Shown: piece by piece, positions 9,360-21,635 of the stretch
Position numbering within the stretch: position 1 is the first letter of the stretch
Layout: the number at the start of each line of letters is the position of its first letter
Assembly (NCBI GenBank): GCA_010015745.1
Contig: ML978264.1
Span: 1 to 64,000 of the forward strand
Direction of reading: 5' to 3'
DNA from: Setomelanomma holmii
Lineage: Eukaryota > Ascomycota > Dothideomycetes > Pleosporales > Phaeosphaeriaceae
DNA length: 64,000 bases
The notes under the pieces: model-generated
The model's database searches: none
The model's input: only the letters and a program-made list of their open reading frames with translations
Told to the model about the DNA's origin: nothing
Made by a program: the position numbers and the translations under genes

Positions 9360-12126
9360 GTTGACTCTTGGAAAGACTGTGAAGAAGTTGGGTATCTTTT
9401 GAAAATCGCTAGACCTGCTGAGCGATGTAATGACTGTGGTGACTGTTGTCGTCCGAAGTGATGCTGGATGGCGCTGATAAAGGTTGTCGTTGGAGGCGTG
9501 TAGGATCAGTGAGTCTAGCTCTTCAAACTACGCACAGCGATGGAAAATGAATGTGATATCTGCCACGGGCAAGATATAGAAACGAGAGAAGGGTGGAGAA
9601 GAAAGTCCGAAACTGCTGTGGTGAGCCTGCGGTGGAGAGGAAACACCAAGCGCAAACCGTTGGACTATATAGCAGCCATAGAATTCCAGCCGCCTCCCTG
9701 CTCAAGAAACGAGTGCGTGGAGGCCCGGGCTAGGTGCCACAGCGGATCGTCAACAAGCAAAGGCTATTCGACGGCATGAGACATCTGAGAGTGAGCTCCG
9801 GCTCGCATGCCCGTCATGGTCTAGCGGCAGGGGTACTGGGACAGGATGAAGGTTGTATCGACATGCGAGCGGTCTGGCTCGGCAGGTACGCAGGTCAGTC
9901 AATTGGCTGAAGGTTGTTCAGGTGGGAATTGTTTCTGAAACAAGAGAGCGGAGTAGGACTCGGACAGGGTGCCATTGGAGCGAAGCAATGGCCAGGGGGT
10001 CGACGTCAGGTTTGAGGTTGTGCGCCGGCGGTCTGTGTTCCTGCAGGATGATAACCCCCTATCGATAGGACTAGCGAGATCCAAGGCGGCCCAGAGTGGA
10101 GCTGCGATCGCCTCCGTGTAAAAGCTGAAACGTCGACGGTCTTCGCGGCTATGGCTGTGCGCGCTCCCATTCGCCACGTCTCAAATCTCAGCGCACGCTG
10201 GACTCGCGCTCTTCGCCCCCCTGCAACAAACCACATCGCGACGTCCGCATTTCTTGAGGTTACGCAGGCCATGTGTGTGCCGCCGTGTTTGTCACGCAGG
10301 CGCAAAACGCCTGGCTGCGGGTCTCTGGATGTCGAGGCCCGCGGTACGGCGTAGGCTGGCCATGGTGAAGACGGTTGCGTAGCATCGACATTGCAGGGTC
10401 TCGTAGGCAAGGGACCTCGCAGAACTTCATGCGTGCAGACATGGCCATCCTGCCTAATGCGCATCGTCTTTATTTTTGGGTCGCCATCGCTTTAACCGTC
10501 GGGTCTCTCACCTTCTTAAGAATATGAGACTCGTATATTCGGTCTGGATGTAGTGAGCGCGATGCCTGCGCAGGAGATTGAGCTTAGAAGACCGCCATGT
10601 CGTCTGAATTACCTGCATGAAGCGCTGTGCTCGGGTAGCCGCGCCGCATCGTGGTGCACAAGGTAGCGGCGCGAATGCAGGCACCGAGAGGCTGTGTGAT
10701 GTGGCGGTCGCTACTAGCTGGCTGGATCGCTGGACTAGCTGGTGATGAAGACACCGCCCGTCGCATTGGCCGATCTCCCCACCCACTGGTCGCTCGCCCA
10801 TGGCAAGCTGGTTTCAAGAAAAAACTCACGAGCGTAGGCAGCGTGAACAGCTCGATGGTGATTGACTGAAGAGGCAGTTCGCGAGTCGAGCGCGCCTTCC
10901 TTCTCCACGGCTGATCAGTGGGGCTTGAAGGCTTGGTTTCGGATCCCCTGTTTACATGCTCGCAACCACGGAGACTCGTCAGCACCACACCATCCACGAC
11001 TGACTAAACATGGCCAGCGCGAAACAAACCGATGATATGCGTCTGGTCATGGCCAGTCGACAATCATGCGCTCCTCAGCGCGAACATCGCATCAATTGAC
11101 GCCTGTCAAAGCATGTCAGATTGTGGAGAGCAGCGTGCACGTCTCAGCGATGACATTCTTCCCGGTCGCAGGCAGATTTATTTCTACAACTCGACTGCTG
11201 GTCAATCCTAGCAGACCTCGTAAAGTCTGAGCTGTGGTAAGACCAGATCACAAGGCATCCCTTCGAGACTCGACACCCAGAGATTTGGCTTGGATCTAGT
11301 TAGTAAGGTTTTCTTCCCGTAGACGCGCAGAGTAAATCGTCACTACCGTGGTGAGTACGTGCGACAGAACGGGACCCTTCTCATCTCCGCTCGTGGAAAC
11401 CTTCGAGAGTCAACCTTCCTTTTTCGAAGCTTCGAGGATCCCAGTACCGAAAGCCAAGGTCTTGAAAATTGCAACCTCGACGGGACCAAAGAGTCTGCAG
11501 TGCCGAATTTTGAGATCACGTAAGTGAAAAAGCATCCTTCCGCTGTACCGTCTGAGGTTGCATTTTCTCATCTCTTCTTAGTTCTCTTCATGCTTCTGTC
11601 GCGAGGGTGTCGGAAGGCCCATGCTAAGACACCATCCGCAATATGACGAGAACCAAAGAAAATGCAGCAGCGACGTTCCACGGGATCGGGATTCCTTCTA
11701 GCGAGTCTGGGGAACAAAGCTCCCGGTCGCGAGACTGCAAAGGTGTGCATCGCCGGTGCGGACCGCACCTCATCTCCCAGCGGTCCAGTCAGACAACTGA
11801 TCAACACCAACACTGCGAATGTTGATGATCCCGCGCCACGAAATCCAAGACTTTACTTGAACATGTCTGCACAAGTCATGATGCATCGTGAATATATGCA
11901 ATGCATTCCCGCTCGTTCAGTCTTGATGCCCAAGCAGGTGCTATTGCCTACTTGGTCCTCGTCTCCTCAACGACGACAATCATTATTCGCCAACCGGTGA
12001 TGAGCAATCTGAGGCTCTCATTTCGCAGACGGCGGACACGTCAAATGTCCCGACGCTAACCGATGCGGCGAACAGTTTTTCCCAAGGTCCTCATATGGAC
12101 TTTCGATATGTTGACAAAGTCCAGGC
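9360..12126. other. 2.8-kb gene-poor region
   Basis: Contains the AA11 promoter and the 3' flank of the broken DUF3433 gene. Open frames up to about 150 codons occur on both strands but show no recognised motif, no plausible exon chain and overlapping reading in several frames. A short string at 9811-9827 resembles the 5' part of tRNA-Glu but has no matching 3' half. Confidence 0.6.
9666..9672 (-). promoter_or_regulatory. Possible TATA box of the AA11 gene
   Basis: The minus strand reads CTATATA about 305 bp upstream of the AA11 start codon. It is the best TATA match there, but would imply a long 5' untranslated region. Confidence 0.3.
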
Positions 12127-15100
12127 TCAATCAGAAGAGCCTTTACGAAATAACGAAATCTTCTTCTCCAACCACGTAGTCTTCGACCTGACTCTGACGA
12201 ACGGCGTCTTCTCAATCCCAACATGAACTCTGCCGTCGCCGCCACCAATGAAACTCCCGTACCCATATCGCGCATTCACCTTCTCGAGATGCCGTGCGCG
12301 CCCCTTTCTATCCAGATGCGAGGTGTTCGGCATATTCATAATCGCCGCACTAGCAGCAAACAGCGCAATCACAGACGCAATTGACGTCGGCATGCGCGGC
12401 AGATACTGGCCTGGACGTCGGACATATATCATCATCGCGACGAGGGCATATGTGCAGAGAATCGCCTCGGAGATGATGAACATTGGCATTGATACGAACA
12501 AGCGTCGTTCCAGTACGATTCGTTCGCCCTTTAATGCTGGCGAGCTTCCTGCTTCGTATGCTGTCAGGAGTTTGTCCTTATTGGTGCCCATCCAGATTGC
12601 TAAGAGCAGCGAGTATGATTGACTCAGAGGCCCTTCGATGTCGCTGAAGCTCGGGGGTGGCTTTGTGGGATCGGTCAGGCGACTGCTGTTTGACACGCGT
12701 CGCATGAAGTAGTTGTTGAAGTCGTCGGCGAACGAATCGTTGTGCCAACCTGCTGAATCTTTCTTGAAAAGGTACATATTTGACTGACCAAGCAGGCCGG
12801 CTGGACCATTAGTAAACGTATCGTCTGGCGCATCTTCCAGTACGATATCCTTCGCCTTGTCCTGCAGTCGACCACTTGCATCGACTCTAATGGTTGCCGT
12901 CCCAGTCATCAGCTTCGGTCGACAGCTTACGAACGCAGAGTTCTGCTCATTGAGCTTCACGTTCCTGACGGGTGCGCAGGTCCCATTGCGATCGCGAAGC
13001 CAGCCAAGCACTACTGTTCCCATGCACGCGTCGACCTCAGCTTGTGTAGCATTTGGCTTCGCGGCGAGTGGCAACACCAGCTCCGCTGCCGCTGGACCTT
13101 GACACAGGACTCTACCTCCGACTCGACGGGAGTCCTGCCCATAAACGTATCGAATCTCGTGCACTGGACATTCGTCCCGGGCAGTGTGATGTTGATGGAC
13201 GGGAAGTTCGTGGTATCTTCCTCTGTCCTCTTCAACAACGCAGCTTGGAAGTTCTTGTCAGAGGCAAGGTTTGTGCATTCCAGCTTGGCTCCAAAAGCGC
13301 GTGTCTTGGCTTCGATCCTGCCCGTGGCTGTGCTATTTGCGCCATCGATTGAAAAAGGGAGGTAAAACATGCTTTCATCCGTCCAGGCTGGAAGTGGCGT
13401 GCCTTGTCGAAAGTACGAGTCAGCAATCAAGACGTGGCTTTCCCCGATCCCGCCTTAATACGCGCCAGACGCTTGCATTGAGGCAAACGCCTGTCCAGCT
13501 ATGGGTCCGATACTTCCATTGATCGGAACGAACTTGAGATCGAGAAGTGTCTTGAATGTCAAGGGATGCCGCATATCGATAGTAGCTTGGTTGAAGATAC
13601 CCGCGAAGGCGACTGCAAGTACATTCGCAAGCAGCGCCATAGTGCACACAGCCGCCAGGACAAAGTGCTTTGAGCGCAGGGCCTGGAAGACGACGAGTTG
13701 GGGCGGTAAAGAACTGTAATCTAAATCGATGGACCTTTTCGCCGGAGCGTTGCACTTTTGTAGCTCCTCGATGGGCTGGAGCATGCAGAGGGGACGGTTG
13801 ATGAGAACCCACATTGGCTCGATGAGCGTGGCGATGGCGGTCGGGATGTAATTCTCGAGAATGTTTTGGACGATTGTGTTTGATGAAGGTAGGGGAAGAC
13901 CTGTGCCTGTCAGCAGGTGAATGCATTGATATTGTGAACTGAGTATATGTCAATTGCACACCCACCTTGCGATCGAGCTTTTGCGAACACCACAGCTAAA
14001 GTGATAGTCAGGGTTATGAATAAGCTAACAAATGGTATAGCCATCCACAAGCTGAATTCCTTTGGTCTCACAGGCTTCGCAATATCAGTCGTAGTCCGCT
14101 GTCGTCGGTTCAGTGGCGAGACAGCTTGAATTTGTCCGTTCAGGGCTGGCGAGCCGCTTACTTCGACCAGTCTGTTGGTATGTCAGTATGTGGTGTGTGT
14201 CAGTCGAGCGGGCCACTTACCCAGATCCTGAACCGTCGTGGACAAGCTTGTACCGCTTATCCTCGACATGCTTCTGCATCTCCTCCATTGTACAGCAATC
14301 GTAGCCCTCAACATCAGTCAGGAGCGGCTGGTTGTCAGCCACTATCGACATGACAGCAGCAATAGTGCTCGGGTTCGAGGCCAGATTGCGCTTCCGCGTG
14401 CAAGTCAGATATAGCAGCGCAATAATCGCGAGCGACACGATGCCCAGCAAACCCTCCACAATGTATACGAACACAGGCTCGAGCTGCACCGCTTCTATAG
14501 TGAATTGGGTGTATCCAGTCACGTTCTCGACATTGCGAAAGTCTACGTCAAGAACATCTCTCATAGCGCGGGCAAATGTCAACCTGTACGCTGCCGCGTA
14601 TGACTGTGCCAGCACTTTCCAATCTAGATAGTCCTCAATAGGACGATTACCGACTGCAAGCGACAAGCCGACCATTGGTTGTATACGGCCAGCGCCCACC
14701 GGTCCGCTGGTCAGGCTGACATTGGTTTGCCGATGTATTCGATGTAGTCCGGAACGGATTTGGTAGCTGGCAGGACGTCGGCCTTCACGATTGTGCCGAA
14801 GGAGCCACTGCTCATTAGGTCTTCGAAACGACTCGTGTTGAACACATTTGGCGCGAGCGGCTGCTTTGGCCCAATTGCATCGACCCTCATTGGTATGAGC
14901 GTTCGCGAATCGACCGTCGCAATGACCTCCTCTTGGTAGTATGTTGGCCAGCAGAAGATAGCGGTGACGTTGGTCGGCGAAGTTTTCGCTTTGGCCTTGT
15001 TGCGAGCGACCGCAGCGTAGAAAGTACTGTTGCTCGTTGTCGGGCATTCACCAACCAGCGCATAGTCTGCAAAGCCTCGTGGATTACTGTACCCTGCGTA

Positions 15101-16182
15101 CATGGCGGTAAACTGTTCTGCATCGAAGGTAGGCTGATCAATCTGTGAGTTTTCGCCGATCGTGTTGTTGCCAGTAAGACCCATGGTGAAAGAGCATCCG
15201 TTGGAGCTGTTGGCGATAAGACCGTCGAAACCACCGTTTGGGCTGAAAGAGGCTGGCTCGCAGTATAGTTCGAGGCTATACATCGTCGTTGGAAATGTCC
15301 AGTTGCCACCGGAGCTGGTGTTATCCTCACTCTCCAATGATGGTCGTACTGGGGCCAGAATGTAGTTCTTGGCCATATACTGTGTCAATGTCTCGTTGAG
15401 CACGGCGATGCCGTATGTGGATTGAGCAAGTCTCAAAGTCAACTCCGAGGGCTGTTGGCTCACTGGTATAAAGGCGGAGGAACGTTCGAACGGCAGACTG
15501 ATGTTCTGTGTGATGGTTTGTGTTGAGAAGATACCTGCTTGGACTGGGACTAAACCCCATGCAACGAGAACAACACCGAAGGATGCTCAAAATACTGGCC
15601 AGTGACTTTAACTGATCAGCTTGGTCCGATGTTCACTACAGCTGATCATTTGTGTCATCACTTACCGGTCTCTGAAAGCCTTGAGCGGCACTAAGGGTAT
15701 GAAATCGAAAGGATAATGTAGAAGCAATGAGTCTTTTCCAAGTGCGCCATTGTCTTTGCTTAGCTGATAATAAGGCTCTATCCTCTTCGTTTCGAGATCG
15801 ATCCAGGTCCAAAAGATGCTGAAGACGAAGGCGACGATAGTTGGAAGTAGAGATACAAGAATGTTTGACTCAATGGAAGGTGGTTGATCTTAAGTGCGAA
15901 GATGATACCATCATTCCGCTGACTCTTGAAGAGGAGGAATTGAAGAACGGCAACAAGAGTCCAGTATATAGCGACAGTGAGTATCAGCACCGGAGCGTAG
16001 CGCTGGTGGCTTCCAGTATTTGGACTCTGGAGATGTATCAGTCCTGCACATAAGCTGTTGAAGGTTGGTACATACCGCATAGTTCTGTGTATCTTGAAAA
16101 TAAAAGTGTATTTCCGATTGGAATCTGCGGCATGTGAGTCGCTCGATGCTCTCGATCCTGCGAGCGCGGCGCTGTTGTTCAT
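12127..16182 (-). pseudogene. Broken DUF3433-type multi-pass membrane protein
   Basis: Large fungal membrane protein of unknown function with two related halves, each with transmembrane helices and an Asn-rich extracellular part. Recognisable pieces run from an ATG at 16182 through RIEPYYQLSKDNGALGK (about 15.75 kb), AVAFAGIFNQ (about 13.6 kb) and a C-terminal tail ending at 12127. Typical short introns remain near 15.6, 14.2 and 13.95 kb. Lesions: a one-base loss near 15850 (after FLYLYF), a frame change near 15590 before VVLVAWGLVPVQAG, a frame change near 14715 (after IGKP), an in-frame TAA at 13455-13457, and a frame change near 13100. Another shift near 16000 is likely. With so many breaks a full-length protein is impossible. 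The family name is by resemblance. Confidence 0.75.
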
Positions 16183-16751
16183 AGTGGAAAGAGATGTATT
16201 AGCGCGATGCGAAGCAAAAGGGAATGTCAACGACGCCACAGAAAGCACCTCGAGTGACAAGATGCAGCAGCGCACCTTGATTGCACTGCATGCTGAGAAA
16301 AAAGGTACGGAATGGTGTGGTTGCGCAGCCTAAGCGATGGGGGCAAAGTTTAAGCGCTGCTGTGCCGCAACGACCAATGCCGTCCTCTCGTTTCAAGACC
16401 TAGGACTCAATCAAGCCGAGAACCACCGTTCGGGGCGACTTGAAAATTATGAACCATTGTATTGGGAGAATTTCGCCAATGTGAGGCTGAAACTATGCGT
16501 GGTGTAGATTGTAACGTTTCGGCGATGCGACACTCAGCATGAGCATAGTGGCGGTGTCTGCGTCACAACCCATAATACTGGACTATCAATGTGTGCCTAC
16601 ATCGCCGTTCAGCGGACACGAAGTGCAAGATAGCAACGTCTACGGTCGATTACGAAGGAAATACCTTGCTGGAGATGTTCAACGGAAAGCGCCGACTTCC
16701 CTCCGCCTAAGGGGATCAGCTTGCGTGCAGTCTGAAGTGCGCTATTAGTGC
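16183..16751. other. Intergenic, nothing recognised
   Basis: Lies between the broken DUF3433 gene and the 3' end of the MAT2B-like gene. No coding potential or regulatory site is recognised. Confidence 0.55.
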
Positions 16752-17727
16752 TTACCACCATGTTCGAAAGTCGACTGTGCCCACATCAATGCCTAGTTGG
16801 TGCAGCACACTGGTGTCAAGATGGCAGTCGTATGGCCTCACAGTGCCATCCTTCGGCTCCTCCTTAGGTTTGAACGATTCCATATTGTCAAGAGGGAGGC
16901 CCATAATGTCGGCAAACACTTCACATATTTGCCACTTGGTCATCTGATCCTCGCTACTAAACTGAAGGATGGCCGGTAAGTCTTGATCACTCTCAAGGTA
17001 CAGCTTCGAGATGTCTCGACAGACTCTCCCAACGTCCTGCGTGTTGGTGGGGAAGCGGAGCGCATAATCGTCGACTTGGATCTTCGATTTACCTTCCTCA
17101 ATCTTCTGAGAGGACCAGAGCTGCGACATGAGTACGTTCACAGCGCTATCCTTCGGCTCATCGCAAGTTCCGTATAGGACTGGGACTCGCAGAACAACAA
17201 CCTTGTTCTTGGCGCCCGTTTGACTCGCGACATCCAAAACGGCCTTCTCGCCATCAAGCTTCGTCTGACCATATACATTGGGCGGATTCGGTGCAGACTC
17301 TGACTTATACGGCGCCTCCCCAGGTTTGCCTGAGAAAACGTAGTCAGTCGAAATGTAGATGAGAAGGGCACCGCGAGCTATCGCAGCGTCGGCCAGCGCT
17401 CTGCTGGAATCTACGTTGAGTCTGTTCGCGGCGGCTGGATTCGCGGTACACGAATCCGGAAAGCGATTGGCAGCGCAATGTACCACGACGTTCGGCTTCA
17501 TCTCGTCTAGTACTTGCTCAATGTTCGCTCGATCCAGGATATCAAGCTTGATCACTTCAGGAGGACTAATGCGGCTCAATCCGGTGCCGATCGACTTCCA
17601 GCCGTCGAGGAAAAATTGACGTTGTACCTGTCGTCCGAGTAGACCACTGGCTTGCAATCGATCAGCCAGTGGTGCGGTACTGCGTGAACGTGTCTTTACC
17701 TCCAGTGACAAGAGCTGTGCGTGACAT
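16752..17727 (-). CDS. NAD(P)-dependent reductase, MAT2B / RmlD-like
   Basis: Extended short-chain dehydrogenase of the dTDP-4-dehydrorhamnose reductase / methionine adenosyltransferase regulatory beta type. Exons 17700-17727 and 16752-17650 join to 308 codons plus stop. The 49-bp intron splits the nucleotide-binding loop; spliced, it reads TGASGLLG at residues 8-15 (TGxxGxxG). Later come STDYVFSG and the active-site pair YGQTK (YxxxK). Length fits the family of about 300 residues. Fungal members are often annotated as MAT2B homologues, but sugar-nucleotide reduction cannot be excluded. It shares a 240-bp divergent promoter with the CFIm25 gene. The ATG at 17727 is the only start that splices to the glycine-rich motif. 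Confidence 0.85.
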
Positions 17728-17934
17728 GTTGCCAGTAGGATTATGCCAGGATGCTTCAAGCTAAGAAAAGCATATAACCGGTCCGAGATACTTTCGCGTA
17801 TGACGTCTGACGATGAGAGAGGTTGAGGTCGCTATTGAATGTGGACATGGAGGGTCCAACGCACAGGCCCAATCACGTGTAAGCGAGAGCTCCTGATCCC
17901 TGTCGCAGCTCCACGTCCGATTGTCAAGAAGCCG

Positions 17935-17939
17935 CCAAT
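17935..17939 (+). promoter_or_regulatory. CCAAT motif in the 240-bp divergent promoter
   Basis: CCAAT lies 28 bp before the CFIm25 start and about 210 bp before the MAT2B-like start. The position is compatible with CCAAT-binding complex control but is only a motif match. Confidence 0.3.
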
Positions 17940-17967
17940 TGTTCCTCCACCAAACAACGCAGTCACA

Positions 17968-18932
17968 ATGTCTACCATAACACAGCAAGCTTCTCAGAGT
18001 TCATATACGTAAGATCTACCCTTGCGATAGCCTCGTAGTTGTTCACTAACATGGACAGCCCGACCCTCCCCAAGGACTTCAACGCGAATCAGCCTAAAAC
18101 AATCCGCCTATACCCTCTCAGCAACTACACATTTGGCACCAAAGATGGCCAGCCAGAAGAGGATCCGTCAGTACTTGCGCGCTTGAAGCGCCTGGAAGAA
18201 CACTACCAAGAACATGGCATGCGAAGGACATGTGAGGGCATCCTGGTCTGCCACGAGCACAACCACCCGCACATTCTCATGCTACAGATTGCCAACGCTT
18301 TCTTCAAGCTGTATGGATATTTTTCCAGACTTCTACAAATAGAGCTGACGTCATCAGGCCCGGCGACTATCTGCGCGCAGAAGACGACGAGATCGAAGGC
18401 TTCAAGGCGAGGCTGAACGAGCGCCTCGCACCAGTGGGCACGCAGTTCACGGGGGAGGGTGTCAACGATGAGTGGCAGGTCGGCGACACATTAGCCCAGT
18501 GGTGGCGGCCCAACTTCGAGACGTTCATGTACCCTTTCATCCCTGCGCACGTTACCAGGCCTAAGGAGTGCAAGAAGCTGTACTTCATCCAGCTTCCTCG
18601 GAGCAGTGAGTGTGTCCAATGAGAGGACAGACGCATGTGCTAATGCGCTTGCAGAGGTGCTCAGTGTGCCCAAGAATATGAAGCTACTCGCCGTCCCTCT
18701 ATTCGAGCTGTACGACAACACTGCACGTTATGGTCCTCAGCTCTCCGCGATCCCTCACCTCCTCTCCCGCTACAACTTCGAGTTCGTCGACGAAGAAGGC
18801 AATGTCGCTGCCATGACCCCCGGCGTCGGCCCACCCGACGGCAACGTACAAACGAAAGTGCTAGCCGGCGGCGAGGACGTGAAGATGGATGCGAATGGAG
18901 ACGGCACTGGCAGCGACATCACACTTTCGTAG
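17968..18932 (+). CDS. Cleavage factor Im 25-kDa subunit homologue (CFIm25/NUDT21)
   Basis: Pre-mRNA 3'-end processing factor that binds UGUA elements through a Nudix fold. Exons 17968-18008, 18059-18310, 18358-18605 and 18655-18932 join to 272 codons plus stop, with three introns of 47-50 bp. Conserved family blocks are clear: IRLYPLSNYTFG, RRTCEGILVCHEHNHPHIL, GDTLAQWWRPNFE and KNMKLLAVPLFELYDN, ending in the family's LLSRYNFEF block. A 45-residue Gly/Asp-rich tail extends beyond the usual C-terminus. The gene has no lesion. Yeasts lack CFIm25, while filamentous ascomycetes keep it, which agrees with the rest of the window. Confidence 0.95.
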
Positions 18933-19419
18933 AGCGCTCCTCACACTCTACTTTGGCTTGTTTATAGGCGCTAATGCATGGGTGGCGTCAGGAGTTCGCA
19001 ACAAGGAAAAGGCATCAACGTTGTAAAGTTGACGACGAACAAGCATGGCTCCGAGGCACAGCGCAGACCTCCGGATAGGGTCACATTGACTGCTGGCGAC
19101 GAGAAGAGGCATTCTTGGAAGGGTTGAATGGCGGGTTGAATGGCGGGTTGACTCAAGCGAAACTGCGTGAAGCAGCTATTTGATTGACACCATACTACTC
19201 AAGTGCTGATTACTCCAACAGTCCGGAGATGACCCGAAATCAATGTATGCACAAGTTTTACTTAAGTATGAGACCGGTAACGAAAATGATACGCCCGAAG
19301 ATATCCTTGAACGTCAATGAGGAAGCATGAAGATTAGAACAAGGATGATATTATTGAAGCTGCAGGACGAGCATTATCAACAACAGCCCCTTAGTGTCCC
19401 GCGATGTTTACTCCACCCC
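18933..19419. other. Convergent intergenic region with a 12-bp repeat
   Basis: No gene is seen. A GGGTTGAATGGC unit is repeated at 19121 and 19133 with a partial third copy to 19151. Confidence 0.6.
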
Positions 19420-20651
19420 CTAAGCACCCACGACCCTACCAGAATTATACCCAGTCTCTAATTCATCAGTAGCACTCGCTGCATCACACAATCCGAAGCT
19501 GGGATCGTAATCCGCTGCAATACAAGTAGGAAATGTAGAGCAAAACTCAAGACATGCAGCAAGCGATGGTTGGTTGGATTCTCAACAACCGCGGTAATAG
19601 GATAGAAGCCGGTGCAGTTTGTGTTGGATACTTCGCCGTTCGTTGTGGTGTAGGTAGTTGAGATGCTCGGGCAGCTGGTTGCCTGGGGAGCTGGAGTCGA
19701 TGAGGATGTAGAGGTTGAGAAAGATGCGATGTCCGCGGAGGAGATTGGTGAGGACGAAGGGGCGACATTTGTGGAAGATGCCACGGATGACGATGAGGCG
19801 ACCGATGAGGACGAACGAGCAATGAAGACGAGACGGTCGATGAGGATGGAACCACAGATCAAGACGATGAAGAAATCTTAGTCGAAGAAGTCTTGGTCGA
19901 AGAAGTCTTGGTCAAAGAGTCTTGGTCGAAGAGTCTTGGTTGAAGAAGTCTTTGTCAAAGAGGTCTTGGCTGAAGAGGTCCTGATCGAAGACAACTTGGT
20001 TAAAGAGGTCTTAATCGGAAACAACTTGGTCAGAGAGGATCTGCTTGAAGAGATCTTGGTCGAAGAGATTGTCACACTGCTAGTGCTCACCCCAGCAGCA
20101 CAACTTCCGAAAGCGGACTGACAGCCTTGACCACAATACGCATCTGTACTTCCACACTGTGCTCATTAGTATCTGTGTGCGAATGTAGTAGGAGACACTC
20201 ACATAATCATATTGGCTGCAGCAGTCGCCCCATTAGGAACCTTTGCAGGTTTGACCGCTTCCTGACTTTCCGCATCGCCCGTTGGTCGAGACCGAGAGAG
20301 TTGACGATGTTGTCGCAGCAGCTGTACGTGTCGATGAAGAGACGACGCGGGTGAAGCTCGAGCTTACTCTGCTGACCGAGGATGACTTCGAGACCGGGAT
20401 AGTACAATCGCCCGCAGCCTGCCGGGCAACCGTCTCCACAGTACGCCTCGGTGCTTCCACTATGCTTCGTCAGTCATGAAAAAGAATTGACTTTGCACAA
20501 CATACCACCATGAATACTGCGAGCAACAATTTCCATACGTGCTTCCCCTGCGGGAGCGTCCACTGAAGTCAAGCCCACATCGTGCTGAAGTATTGGCAAT
20601 AGCATTGGGAATGGACGCTAATGAAAGAACAAACAATAGAGTGGACCGCAT
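19420..20651 (-). pseudogene. Broken secreted chitin-binding protein (two CBM18 modules)
   Basis: The ATG at 20651 opens a signal peptide (MRSTLLFVLSLASIPNAIA). A first hevein-type CBM18 module follows; a 46-bp intron at 20462-20507 restores CCSQYSW-CGSTEAYCG. A Ser/Thr linker then leads to a second module (NGRCG ... DCCSQYDY-CGSTDAYCGQGC), a long low-complexity linker and a Cys-containing C-terminal segment ending LETGYNSGRVVGA at 19420. Lesions: a one-base frame change near 20395, an in-frame TAA at 20232-20234 inside module two, frame changes in the minisatellite near 19.9 kb, and another near 19570. The ancestor would be a cell-wall or chitin-shielding protein. The remnant cannot encode it. 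Confidence 0.72.
19877..20070. repeat. Degenerate ~15-bp minisatellite in the CBM18 pseudogene linker
   Basis: The plus strand shows about a dozen imperfect copies of GTCGAAGAAGTCTTG-like units, read on the minus strand as Ser/Thr/Lys repeats (SSTKT-like). Some units are 14 bp, which shifts the reading frame. Confidence 0.8.
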
Positions 20652-21635
20652 AATGCGAATGACAAAAAAAGTGCTCGGCAAAAAGAGGACGAGTGCAAAA
20701 AGGTGAGTAAGTCCTCGCGGCCTCGTCGGCAGCTGCGTGCTGTTGGGTTTTTGTCGTGCGCTTCAGTGATACCGAGCAAGCCTCTTCACTTCTGCCATCG
20801 TAGTGAAGCCCGTTGCAAGTCGCAGTCAATCTAAGCAAGGTCTGACTGTCAACCACAATTGAAGTCTTGGCTCCAACTTAGCCCAACCATGTCCGCAAGG
20901 CTGTATAGAGATGTAGTCGATCCTCAACTAGGCATTTAATGTCCCCATCTAGACGGAGGATCAAGCTCTGCGGAAACCAAAAGATCTGGCCCGCACTCGA
21001 CATGCGAGACGCGCAATCACTCGGCCTCAATTCTTGGTAGTTTACTGCAAATGTCCAAATGTGACGTGCGCGCGACAAGCCCAGGCGGCACTAGGTGAAG
21101 GTTGGCCGAGCTTCACCACTAACTGAGGCACTTCTATGGGGCTTTCACTGCAATACTGCGTCGCTCGAGGATCTTGAAGGACTGCCCTTGCCTTTTTGAA
21201 CAAGCCATAATGACTCGTTGACCTTTTTCTACAGATTGCTGTCGGGCTTGAAGTTGAGACTACTTGAGAACTTGGGGTGGCTATGGGAGTCGACCGAGCA
21301 ATAATATAAGAGTATTGAATTGAGATCTGAAGAGCAAGGAGTGCTCAGACGAGCTCTTGGGAGAATGTGACAACAGGCAGGGAAATTGATGCTTTCCCAA
21401 TCTTGGAGACGTATACTGCCTTCCAATGCATTGAGGGGAAGAGGAGGGCGAAACAATGCAAGGCGATCCGTGATCTCGTTGCGCCTCTGGCACATGTCTT
21501 CTGGCGTATTCGCAAGCGATCATCGGCCATGAACGCTTGCAATTGTAATTACCGCAAGGCCGGGGCTCTCCCTTTTCCCCGAAATCCTCGGAGCATTTGG
21601 AGGTGACTTCTCAATCTCATGTTAAATCGCGTGGC
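20652..21635. other. Intergenic, nothing recognised
   Basis: About 1 kb between the CBM18 pseudogene start and the HET gene end. Small open frames lack recognisable motifs. Confidence 0.55.

Noticed and set aside
9811..9890. tRNA-Glu-like start (CCGTCATGGTCTAGCGG)
   Set aside because: Only the acceptor/D-arm part resembles a tRNA. No anticodon arm, T-loop or complementary 3' acceptor strand follows, even allowing for an intron.
10006..10997. Minus-strand frames of 137-152 codons in the gene-poor block
   Set aside because: Arg/Pro/Thr-rich, overlapping in several frames, no motif; expected by chance in GC-rich intergenic DNA.
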